Shown one piece after another: positions 17,113 to 22,784 of a stretch of 42,202 nucleotides of DNA; position 1 is the first letter of the stretch, and the number at the start of each line of letters is the position of its first letter. Source of the DNA: a virus; the IMG/VR virus record IMGVR_UViG_3300046007_008434, positions 1 to 42,202 of that record; one strand, written 5' to 3'. The notes below the pieces were generated by a model. That model searched no databases, was not told where the DNA came from, and saw nothing but the letters and a program-made list of their open reading frames with translations. A program made the translations under genes and the position numbers.

Positions 17113-17552
17113 TTTGCGTCCTCCAACTCTTTTAAAGCGGAATTGAGCGGAAAAGGCCGCCCTTTCCATTTAAATTCGCCGCTCTCGCCTGCTTCTAATT
17201 CGCAATCGAGCGCGTCCTTAAGGTCAATACGCAATTTGGCCGCCGCATTTTTGGCAGTTTGGAAAACACGCCTCCGTGTGGTTTCAAATCGGGCGTTTAA
17301 ATCCAACACTTCAACTCTTCCGTCGGGTAAGAGTTGGCAATGTATATGCGGATCAACAATGATGGTTTTCATTTTGTGCGTTGGTTTGGTTGGTTTTTTG
17401 GTTTGTGTCAATAGTCCGTCGAATTCCATGTCAGCAATGCCCTGGGCGTCGCTGGTGTCGCAACCTTCGGCTTCGAGTTCTTCGACTCGGGCGACATAGG
17501 CGGCGTGCTGGGGGCTGGCTTCGTGGCAGGCTGGTAGTGCTGTGGTGCTCAT
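17109..17552 (-). CDS. Hypothetical phage protein, 147 residues
   Basis: The N-terminal half (ARVEELEAEGCDTSDAQGIADME) resembles short helical segments found in many phage and plasmid accessory proteins. After a Lys/Thr-rich linker (TQTKKPTKPTHKMK) a second part follows, IIVDPHIHCQLLPDGRVEVLD. The Met in that linker could be an internal start for an 87-residue form. The ATG is preceded by an 8-bp GC hairpin rather than a Shine-Dalgarno sequence, and the stop overlaps the next gene by 4 bases. No function is assigned. Confidence 0.65.
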   Translation of the reverse strand: MSTTALPACHEASPQHAAYVARVEELEAEGCDTSDAQGIADMEFDGLLTQTKKPTKPTHKMKTIIVDPHIHCQLLPDGRVEVLDLNARFETTRRRVFQTAKNAAAKLRIDLKDALDCELEAGESGEFKWKGRPFPLNSALKELEDAK

Positions 17553-17564
17553 GTTTTGAAAGGT

Positions 17565-17587
17565 GGCGCGGGGATCGGACCCGCGCC
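17565..17587. promoter_or_regulatory. GC-rich hairpin between DUF932 gene and next minus-strand gene
   Basis: A perfect 8-bp stem, GGCGCGGG (17565-17572) and CCCGCGCC (17580-17587), with a 7-base loop, in the 44-base gap after the DUF932 stop and ending 12 bases before the next ATG. It could terminate or protect the upstream message or tune translation of the next gene. On the minus strand it looks like a tRNA T arm, but no other tRNA part is present. Confidence 0.5.
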
Positions 17588-17596
17588 GGGTTGAGA

Positions 17597-18463
17597 TTAG
17601 GCGGCTTTCAGTTTCTTCATTTCCTCAGCCAAGGCCCACAGGGCGCGGTTGATGTTGGTGTTTTGGTCGATGCCTCCGACTTCGCGGGTGCGGCGGCGGG
17701 CTACGAGGCGGCCGTTTTCGTTGCGTTGGTTGTAACGCAGGCCGCCACGGATAAGGTTTTCCTGCACGGCGTTGAGGGTGTTCCACATGGTAGGGGCTGC
17801 GTCCTCATGTCGGCGGAGGGTCAAGACCTGATCGGCGGTGACGGGTGCGGGCTTGTCGGCGTCGTCGTATTTGGCGACCAGGGCGGCGCGGGCGAATGCT
17901 TGGCGCTCGCCTTCGGTGAGCCGGAGGGCGGCCATCTCGTTGACGCTCTCGGAGACCTCGGGGAGCCGGTCGAGGATGCTGATGCAACCTTCGATGACTT
18001 GGCCCTCGATGTTTCCTTTGTGGGGGATGCGGATGTCGTCGATGAGGTTTTGAGCTACTACCATGCCGTTGCCGCAGATGAGGCGGAAAACTCCGGCCAT
18101 GAGGCGGTATGAGGAGGTGCCGTCATGGGAGTTGAGTAGGACGATCTCGTTATGCGTGCCGCCGACCTGGAGGGGCTGGCTGTCGTGGCGGAGGCGCAAA
18201 AGGTGCTTTGTGAAGCCGCGTTTTTCTTCTTCTCTGCTGCCTCCCTGCATGACGGCGTAAGGGCGGAAGCCTTCACGGGCAAGGCCGGTGAGGATTTCGC
18301 TCGTTGGGATGTATTTGTAAGCTGCTGACCGGCTGTTGTGGGCCTGCTCGGCGAACACCGAAGGGGCGATCTGGCGGAGTTGGTCGAATGGGATGGAGCC
18401 GTTGCGGCTGGTGTAGTTCACTGCGCCGTTGCTGCGGGTGCGGGCAAATCGTGTGATTGTCAT
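17597..18463 (-). CDS. DUF932 family protein
   Basis: A 288-residue protein with the DUF932 pattern: HNSRSAAYKYIPTSEIL near residue 42, QVGGTHNEIVLLNSHDGTSSYRLMAG in the middle (about 98-123) and FRLICGNGMVV directly after it. The family is widespread on phages and plasmids; its function is not established. The C-terminal part (LWALAEEMKKLKAA) is helical. It lies in the minus-strand lysogeny operon, with a membrane peptide gene 15 bases upstream. Unlike several neighbours, it has no clear hairpin in its leader. Confidence 0.82.
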   Translation of the reverse strand: MTITRFARTRSNGAVNYTSRNGSIPFDQLRQIAPSVFAEQAHNSRSAAYKYIPTSEILTGLAREGFRPYAVMQGGSREEEKRGFTKHLLRLRHDSQPLQVGGTHNEIVLLNSHDGTSSYRLMAGVFRLICGNGMVVAQNLIDDIRIPHKGNIEGQVIEGCISILDRLPEVSESVNEMAALRLTEGERQAFARAALVAKYDDADKPAPVTADQVLTLRRHEDAAPTMWNTLNAVQENLIRGGLRYNQRNENGRLVARRRTREVGGIDQNTNINRALWALAEEMKKLKAA

Positions 18464-18478
18464 AATATGGGGCCTTTC

Positions 18479-18652
18479 TTAGATGGTTGGGTTGAGGGTG
18501 GCGGCAAATCCGGCGAATGCCAGGAAGAGGGCGAGGCCGCCGATAAATGCGGCGGGGCCGTGGGTGAGGGTGAAAGCCGCGCCGAGGGCGAGGCTGAGGA
18601 TGGAGGCGGTGGCGAGTGCGACCGCTACGGCTTTTTCGATTTTTTGGATCAT
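18479..18652 (-). CDS. Small membrane protein, two predicted helices
   Basis: 57 residues: a short charged start (MIQKIEKAV) and two hydrophobic stretches (VALATASILSLALGAAFTL and AAFIGGLALFLAFAGFAATL) separated by THGP, a helical hairpin in the inner membrane. The ATG at 18652 is chosen over a longer frame start at 18769 because the upstream part overlaps leader hairpin B and has no membrane or family pattern. Function unknown; in a lysogeny operon, superinfection exclusion is one possibility. Confidence 0.65.
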   Translation of the reverse strand: MIQKIEKAVAVALATASILSLALGAAFTLTHGPAAFIGGLALFLAFAGFAATLNPTI

Positions 18653-18662
18653 TTGTTTCTGT

Positions 18663-18679
18663 GTCAGATACCGTCTGAC
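18663..18679 (-). promoter_or_regulatory. Conserved leader hairpin B
   Basis: On the minus strand GTCAGACGGTATCTGAC forms a 6-bp stem with a 5-base loop (CGGTA), followed by ACAGAAACAA and the ATG at 18652. It matches leader hairpin A (16716-16732) in layout, loop and flanks, with paired stem changes. The rest of the 198-base gap 18653-18850 is AT-rich and holds a 6-bp dyad GAACCT/AGGTTC near 18737 but no gene. Confidence 0.6.
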
Positions 18680-18850
18680 GCGGTTTTTTGGTGCCGGTTG
18701 CCGACCGACTCGGGCGGGCCGTTGGTGGCCTGCGGAAATGAACCTACGGAGGTTCAGAATGGAGTGCAAGAATTATTTTTATTTTTTTGAAAATATTTTT
18801 TTAGAAAGTGCTTGACACTTGCGGAGGCTGATAAAATGGTGCTCTGCGGG

Positions 18851-19273
18851 TCACGGCGTTTTCTTTTGCGTGAGTTTTTTATTTTGTGCGGCGATGATTT
18901 CGAGGAGGGGATTGCGGGCTGCGGGGCAAATGATGGCGATGCGTTGGGGTGGCAATTCGTCGGCCATGAATAGCTCGGCGGCGCGGGCTCCGTTGGGCCA
19001 GCGGGCGCGGAAAATGTGGGCGTTTGCGCCGGTGTTTGGCCAGATGGGGCGGCCTCCTATTCCAAGCCGGGGCGTGATGGTGAGCGTGACGGGTGAGCTG
19101 CCGAGAACATTTCCGTTCCAGTCCACAAGGCCGCCCGCCGGGCTTGTCTCAATAAGAATTTCCATGGGAGTAGGCGAGGGAAGCGGAGCGGGCCGCCAGA
19201 TTGGCTCAGGCTCAGGGCTGGCGCAGGCTGCCAGGAGTAAAGTAAAGCAGCATATTGTTAATGTGTTTTTCAT
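18851..19273 (-). CDS. PEGA-like lipoprotein
   Basis: 140 residues with a clear lipoprotein signal: MKNTLTICCFTLLLAAC, lipobox LAAC with Cys17 as the lipidated residue, followed by a Pro-rich linker (SPEPEPIWRPAPLPSPTP). Residues about 38-66 (ILIETSPAGGLVDWNGNVLG then SSPVTLTI) match the PEGA surface-layer/regulatory domain. The product would sit on the periplasmic side of a membrane in the lysogen. The gene is alone between two noncoding stretches, behind a 15-base G tract 42 bases upstream of its ATG, which makes phase-variable expression possible. Lysogenic conversion or exclusion of other phages is a reasonable but unproven role. Confidence 0.75.
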   Translation of the reverse strand: MKNTLTICCFTLLLAACASPEPEPIWRPAPLPSPTPMEILIETSPAGGLVDWNGNVLGSSPVTLTITPRLGIGGRPIWPNTGANAHIFRARWPNGARAAELFMADELPPQRIAIICPAARNPLLEIIAAQNKKLTQKKTP

Positions 19274-19312
19274 TTTAATAATGTTGTAAAGCTAACAAAA
19301 TAAATGTGATAG

Positions 19313-19510
19313 CTACCCCCCCCCCCCCCCGCATTCCGTTTCGGTGGTGAGGTTGTGGATTTGCCCTACCCAGCCGGGCGGGAGCTCGTTCGATTCGCTG
19401 TTGAGGATCCAATACCTAAAATCGCGGGCGGTTTTATTACATTCTGGGCAATGTCCTGGGGTGTGGCTTTTCCCTGCGGGTTTGTTCTCGTGGTGGTCTT
19501 GGCGTAGCAG
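19313..19510 (-). other. Out-of-frame coding-like segment with CPEC zinc motif ending in the G tract
   Basis: In the frame one base behind the RHH gene, this 65-residue stretch looks coding: it contains HCPECNKTARDFRYWI and NELPPGWVGQIHNL, uses mostly G/C third positions, and ends in five Gly codons encoded by the G tract, then TAG. There is no ATG, GTG or TTG at a sensible place; CTG at 19508-19510 is the only near-start codon. It may be the true end of the RHH protein reached by a -1 frameshift, or by a sequencing or natural indel, or an overlapping gene. Confidence 0.4.
19316..19330. repeat. C15/G15 homopolymer tract
   Basis: Fifteen consecutive C on the plus strand (G on the transcribed minus strand), by far the longest homopolymer seen in the window. 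It sits 42 bases upstream of the lipoprotein ATG and at the end of the CPEC-containing frame. Such tracts change length by slippage, so this is a candidate phase-variation site, but they are also prone to sequencing error. Confidence 0.85.
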
Positions 19511-19677
19511 GCAGATTCTGACGCTGCTTCTGTAAGTGCAGCACGCGCCCAGCCGCCGCGAGTCAACCCGCTGCGGGCTGCCAGTGCGTCGATTTGCTCC
19601 ATGGTTTTTTCGTCCACCGAGGTCGAAATAGACACGGACCCTTTCCCTACTCCGTGCCCGGTTTTTTCTTTTCTCAT
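19366..19677 (-). CDS. Ribbon-helix-helix (CopG-like) DNA-binding protein
   Basis: 103 residues. Residues 14-50 (SVSISTSVDEKTMEQIDALAA, then RSGLTRGGWARAAL) have the strand-helix-helix pattern of CopG/Arc-type regulators. The last about 45 residues (from TTTRTNPQGK) look less protein-like than the alternative frame over the same bases, so the real C-terminus may differ. It is the first gene of the minus-strand lysogeny block and faces a second RHH gene at 19782 across a 104-base control region with repeated 11-mers, so it may be one arm of the lysis-lysogeny switch. The start is the ATG at 19677; there is no strong ribosome site. Confidence 0.62.
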   Translation of the reverse strand: MRKEKTGHGVGKGSVSISTSVDEKTMEQIDALAARSGLTRGGWARAALTEAASESACYAKTTTRTNPQGKATPQDIAQNVIKPPAILGIGSSTANRTSSRPAG

Positions 19678-19726
19678 AAGAGACTTGTAAGGCAGGAAAA
19701 ATTTCTTTCAATTTTTTTGTTGCATT

Positions 19727-19826
19727 CTCACGAGAAACTCACGAGAAACCAAAGTGTGAGGTGAACACCCCACTTGATCACATGAAGATTCTACAAACTC
19801 AAATCTCACGAGAAATACACGAGAAA
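19727..19826. promoter_or_regulatory. Operator-like paired 11-bp repeats of the switch region
   Basis: CTCACGAGAAA occurs twice in direct tandem at 19727-19737 and 19738-19748, again at 19805-19815, and with two changes (TACACGAGAAA) at 19816-19826. Each pair has an 11-bp step, about one helix turn, which suits RHH dimers binding side by side. The first pair is in the gap between divergent RHH genes; the second pair lies in codons 8-15 of the plus-strand RHH gene, so that gene carries part of its own operator. A T-rich stretch (19701-19722) beside the first pair may hold a minus-strand promoter. Confidence 0.65.
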
Positions 19827-19928
19827 ATCGAACAGATGGCCAAGCGCCAAATGATCAGCCGGGCCGCCGTTGTGCGGCAAATCTTAGCCAAAGCCGTTGA
19901 GAAAGCGACAGCGGAGGGCCAGATATGA
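19782..19928 (+). CDS. 48-residue RHH (Arc/CopG-like) regulator
   Basis: Starts MKILQTQISREIHEKIEQMA and continues KRQMISRAAVVRQILAKAVEK: a beta strand (ILQTQIS) followed by two helices is the minimal ribbon-helix-helix fold, with the length of Arc or CopG. It would bind as a dimer of dimers to the repeats at 19727-19826. It is the first gene of the plus-strand early operon and overlaps the next gene by ATGA. No CI-like repressor is seen elsewhere, so this protein and the one encoded at 19366-19677 are the main candidates for the immunity switch. Confidence 0.75.
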   Translation: MKILQTQISREIHEKIEQMAKRQMISRAAVVRQILAKAVEKATAEGQI

Positions 19929-20071
19929 GCCGCCTTTTTTTGTGCCGGGCGATGGATCCGCTGCGCGGTCCGTTTGGGGATTATGTGCGGGCGTCGAGCC
20001 GGGAGGCAGCACGCCGCCGTTTTTTTGAAATTTTCGGATTTAGGCCGTTTTCCGTGGAGGTGGACAAATGA
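19925..20071 (+). CDS. 48-residue hypothetical protein
   Basis: Starts MSRLFLCRAMDPLRG, then DYVRASSREAARRRFFEIFG, ending PFSVEVDK. Too small to place in a family; basic helix plus strand. ATGA overlaps on both sides (19925-19928 and 20068-20071) support it as a real gene in a run of coupled micro-genes. Confidence 0.55.
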   Translation: MSRLFLCRAMDPLRGPFGDYVRASSREAARRRFFEIFGFRPFSVEVDK

Positions 20072-20175
20072 ACACCCCGGATGCGGTGCTCTGGATTACT
20101 TGGACCTGGGAGGCGCTCTGTGCCCTCGGGCCTGCGGCTTTTTTGGCTCTCGTGGCCTGGAGGATGGGAGAATGA
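20068..20175 (+). CDS. 35-residue single-helix membrane peptide
   Basis: MNTPDAVLWITW, then TWEALCALGPAAFLALVAWR, ending MGE. One Trp-rich hydrophobic segment with a short acidic N-terminus. Coupled by ATGA overlaps to both neighbours. Function unknown; small phage membrane peptides often act on host membrane processes. Confidence 0.5.
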   Translation: MNTPDAVLWITWTWEALCALGPAAFLALVAWRMGE

Positions 20176-20399
20176 TCGAGCAACATTATTCAGCTCGGGA
20201 AATCGCGGCCCTTCTCAAAGTGGATCACTCGACGGTGACGCGCAAAATCGCGGCCGGTGATATGCGCGGCGTCAAAATCGGTAAGCGGGTCATCGTGCCG
20301 GAGTCGGAAGTTGCCCGTTTTTTGGAACTCAACACCCTTGGCAGGCCCTTGCCGCTGCCGGTTCGGCGTGGGGTTCGGCCGTTGATCGCCTCCCTCTGA
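20172..20399 (+). CDS. MerR/excisionase-type helix-turn-helix protein
   Basis: 75 residues. Residues 3-49 (QHYSAREIAALLKVDHSTVT, RKIAAGDMRGVKIGKRVIVP and ESEVARF) match the winged helix-turn-helix of the excisionase/MerR-like 'helix_turn_helix_17' type. The C-terminus is basic and Pro-rich (LPLPVRRGVRPL). It could be the recombination directionality factor for the integrase or an early gene regulator. The start is the ATG overlapping the preceding stop; the frame is open further upstream, but that part belongs to other genes. Confidence 0.75.
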   Translation: MIEQHYSAREIAALLKVDHSTVTRKIAAGDMRGVKIGKRVIVPESEVARFLELNTLGRPLPLPVRRGVRPLIASL

Positions 20400-20423
20400 T
20401 CGCCGCCGCTTTTTTTGTTTTTT

Positions 20424-21233
20424 ATGGAATCCCCTTTAATGAAAGCCGACGCATTGGAATCTGCCGCGCCTTTTCTTTTTGCGGCGGCGGAAATCGGGGC
20501 TGAGAAACTTGAAGCCACGGGAGAGTTTAGCGGTGAGCGGTTGCTTGCCCGTCGGCCGGAGGTTTACCGGGCAATCTGCCGCATGAGCGCCGAGGGGCTG
20601 AGTATGTCGGCCATGGCTCGGGCTTTGGGAGTGAGCAGGAACACGGTGGCGGCCGTCCAAGATCGGGAACAATTTCCTATAGAGCAGCAGAAAAAGGAGT
20701 TGCTCAAGAATGTGAGGACTGCGGCCCGCCTTTCGGTGGAGCGGGTCGTCGAGTTGGTGCCTTCCATTAACAATGCCAAGGATGCGGCCATTGTCGCGGC
20801 CGTTATGGTTGATAAGCTCCAGTTGCTTTCGGGTGAGGCCACAGCCCGAGTGGAGCGAGTCGAGGTTAACCAGGATAAACTCTCTGAGATGCTGGCATCG
20901 CTGCCGGTCCTCGAGGCTGAGGTGCTGCCGGTAACCGGTCCACACGGGAGCGGGTCGGGACAAAAGGGGCCGGACGGATCGGGCGGATTGGACGGATCGG
21001 GAGGCGTTGCCGGGCTGGTGTCTGATTTGCAATCAGAAGTTTTGAGGGCTTTTGTAGATAAGATGCAGGGCGCGGGGACAACTTCGGGGACGGGATGCGC
21101 CGCCGAGCCGGTCGAGGTCGAGGCCGTGGCGGTCGATCAGGAGGGGGGGAGGGGGTCTGGATTTTCGGAGGCCCCCCCTGTGACACCCACTGATTTGGGT
21201 GAGCAGAAAATTTTTGGCAAAGGGGTCTTATGA
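20424..21233 (+). CDS. Helix-turn-helix protein with Gly-rich linker
   Basis: 269 residues from the ATG at 20424 (a TTG nine bases earlier is less likely). Residues about 40-76 (RPEVYRAICRMSAEGLSMSA, MARALGVSRNTVAAVQ) form a clear HTH; 85-150 are helical (LLKNVRTAARLSVERVVELV). A low-complexity GSGSGQKGPDGSGG linker and a short tail follow. HTH plus a helical oligomerisation segment would suit a DNA-recognition protein such as an early regulator, or possibly a small terminase, but it is about 6 kb from the large terminase. The linker DNA at 21074-21089 includes a 15/16 match to the attP arm repeat. Confidence 0.62.
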   Translation: MESPLMKADALESAAPFLFAAAEIGAEKLEATGEFSGERLLARRPEVYRAICRMSAEGLSMSAMARALGVSRNTVAAVQDREQFPIEQQKKELLKNVRTAARLSVERVVELVPSINNAKDAAIVAAVMVDKLQLLSGEATARVERVEVNQDKLSEMLASLPVLEAEVLPVTGPHGSGSGQKGPDGSGGLDGSGGVAGLVSDLQSEVLRAFVDKMQGAGTTSGTGCAAEPVEVEAVAVDQEGGRGSGFSEAPPVTPTDLGEQKIFGKGVL

Positions 21234-21364
21234 AAAAGGCGAAACTTAGAAAGCTATCTCCAGGAATGGAAAAGAAAATCTTGGCCTGCATTGAACGGAT
21301 CACGCAAGAGGTCAGGGCAGAAAGGGCTGCATCAACTCGCAGAAACCGGATTTCAACTAACTAA
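21230..21364 (+). CDS. 44-residue basic hypothetical protein
   Basis: MKKAKLRKLSPGMEKKILAC, then IERITQEVRAERAASTRRNR, ending ISTN. Strongly basic and helical. The ATG overlaps the stop of the HTH gene. Possibly nucleic-acid binding; otherwise unknown. Confidence 0.5.
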   Translation: MKKAKLRKLSPGMEKKILACIERITQEVRAERAASTRRNRISTN

Positions 21365-21367
21365 CCT

Positions 21368-21655
21368 ATGGCTGAATCGAAAAATAAAAAAAACGCGGCG
21401 GTGGCCGCTGCTGTGACTCCGGAGGCGGTGACGCCGGAGCCTGTGAAGGTGAAGGTGTATCGCCCGACTCCGAACCGCTACTTGGTGCAGGTGCAAATTC
21501 CTACGGGCGAGGCGGGCACGATGCGCGTGGCGCTGATGCGCGTGAAGGATAGCCGCTTCTACCGCCCTGGCGAGATGGTGCCTGCGATGCCAGGAGAGCG
21601 GGACATCTGGCTCCCTCTCAAACAACGCTTTGCCCCCCATATCGGAACTTTATGA
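21368..21655 (+). CDS. 95-residue hypothetical protein
   Basis: Starts with a Lys/Ala/Pro-rich low-complexity segment (MAESKNKKNAAVAAAVTPEA) and then a compact beta-rich part (KVKVYRPTPNRYLVQVQIPT, ALMRVKDSRFYRPGEMVPAM). No family recognised. It begins 3 bases after the previous stop and overlaps the next gene by ATGA. Confidence 0.55.
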   Translation: MAESKNKKNAAVAAAVTPEAVTPEPVKVKVYRPTPNRYLVQVQIPTGEAGTMRVALMRVKDSRFYRPGEMVPAMPGERDIWLPLKQRFAPHIGTL

Positions 21656-21747
21656 AAAAAACAACAACCCTGTTTCAGTCTGCGGCTGTGAGCGTTGCGC
21701 TCTATCGCCGTTTTCTTGAGCAAAAAAAAACAACCGCGAAAAAATGA
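21652..21747 (+). CDS. 31-residue peptide
   Basis: MKKTTTLFQSAAVSVALYRR, then FLEQKKTTAKK: short hydrophobic core between Lys-rich ends. Supported mainly by ATGA overlaps with both neighbours. Function unknown. Confidence 0.4.
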   Translation: MKKTTTLFQSAAVSVALYRRFLEQKKTTAKK

Positions 21748-21998
21748 AAATAACCACAGAGGACACAGAGAACACGGAGATGGAGTGGCGGGATGCTTCC
21801 GTGACGCTTCCTGACGATGGCGAGGCGGTCATCATTCACACGCTGGGTGGTGATGTTTGGACGGGATTCCTCGACGGCGATGTCGCGTGGAACGACGGCA
21901 CGGCTGTCTGGCGCAATGTTCTTGGGGCTCGCATTCACGACGAGGAGCGGGTTTTGCATTGGATGCCGTTGCCGAATCCACCGAAGGAGGCGAAATGA
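21744..21998 (+). CDS. DUF551-like small protein
   Basis: 84 residues. EWRDASVTLPDDGEAVIIHT near the start, a Trp/Gly-rich middle (GDVWTGFLDGDVAWNDG) and LHWMPLPNPPKEAK at the end follow the layout of DUF551 phage proteins (W-x-LP-x-DGE-x-V ... HWMPLP). Role not established. AAGGAGG inside its 3' end serves as the ribosome site of the exonuclease gene. Confidence 0.65.
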   Translation: MKITTEDTENTEMEWRDASVTLPDDGEAVIIHTLGGDVWTGFLDGDVAWNDGTAVWRNVLGARIHDEERVLHWMPLPNPPKEAK

Positions 21999-22573
21999 AA
22001 TCACGACTTATTGTCATCGATGTGGAGACGGGGGGCTTTGACCCCTCGAAGAATGCGCTTCTTAGCGTGGCGGCGGTGGATTCCTCCGATAACGAGGCGT
22101 TTACTGCGATTATCCGGCCGAATCCTGAGTGGCTTTGCGAGCCGGATGCGCTGGCAAAGAATGGCTTTACTCTCGATTTTCTGGAAAAAAACGGGCGGCC
22201 GGAGCGCGATGTGATGCAGGATCTGGCCCTCTGGCTGGGTGAGCGGCGCTACTCGGTGCTGGCTGGCTGCAATGTGGCGTTCGACCGCGACTTCCTGCGG
22301 GCCGCGTTTGCGCGGAATGAACTGACTTGGCCGATGGGCAAGCTGGTGGACCTGCAAGCGGCTGCGTGGCTGGCCTACGAGGTGGGGGCGCTGAACCTGC
22401 CGGTGGGCAAGGATGGGCAGCCTCGGCTGAATCTGGACCATATCGCGGCGGCGCTGGGCTTCTCCCGCTCGGGAAAAATCCACAATGCGCTGGAGGATGC
22501 GCTGATGACGCTGGCGTGCTTTCACCGGCTGCGTCGGCGCGTGGAGATGGCCCCTGAGCCTATCACAGCATGA
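21995..22573 (+). CDS. DEDDh 3'-5' exonuclease (DnaQ/RNase T-like)
   Basis: 192 residues. Exo I motif IVIDVETGGFD (residues 6-16), exo II NVAFDRDF (about 93-100) and exo III HNALEDA (about 165-171, His and Asp) are all present, giving the DEDDh active site with two metal ions. Phage members take part in DNA proofreading, end trimming or nucleotide salvage. No DNA polymerase gene is seen, so it may serve the host polymerase or recombination. The ATG at 21995 has AAGGAGG 5-11 bases upstream and overlaps the preceding stop; it is preferred over a longer open frame. Confidence 0.87.
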   Translation: MKSRLIVIDVETGGFDPSKNALLSVAAVDSSDNEAFTAIIRPNPEWLCEPDALAKNGFTLDFLEKNGRPERDVMQDLALWLGERRYSVLAGCNVAFDRDFLRAAFARNELTWPMGKLVDLQAAAWLAYEVGALNLPVGKDGQPRLNLDHIAAALGFSRSGKIHNALEDALMTLACFHRLRRRVEMAPEPITA

Positions 22574-22782
22574 AAGGCGTGGACTACGACCAGCACCAGA
22601 CGCAGAACGCCCAATCAAACTCCGTGCAAGCCCTGGAGCCGGGCGATGCACGGGTGGGTTGGATCTCTGTGCGCGACAGCCGGGCGATCTCGGCGGCCTG
22701 CGACCGCTGGCTGGAAAAAAGAGGCGTCCGGACGCGCAGCGTCTGGTGGGACTCTCAGCTTCAAAATCGAAAGAAAAAATAA
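22570..22782 (+). CDS. 70-residue hypothetical protein
   Basis: Starts MKGVDYDQHQTQNAQSNSVQ; the second half (AISAACDRWLEKRGVRTRSV) is helical and basic. No motif recognised. It overlaps the exonuclease stop by ATGA and is followed 2 bases later by the replication-initiation-like gene. Confidence 0.55.
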   Translation: MKGVDYDQHQTQNAQSNSVQALEPGDARVGWISVRDSRAISAACDRWLEKRGVRTRSVWWDSQLQNRKKK

Positions 22783-22784
22783 GT

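Noticed and set aside
17565-17587. tRNA T-arm look-alike on the minus strand
   Set aside because: The stem and loop resemble a T arm followed by GCCACC, but no anticodon or D arm lies beside it. It is treated as a plain hairpin.
18812-18838. TTGACA followed by TAAAAT and an ATG on the plus strand
   Set aside because: It resembles the compact motif elsewhere, but the spacing differs and it would drive transcription against the PEGA lipoprotein gene. The plus frame that follows has no protein-like pattern.
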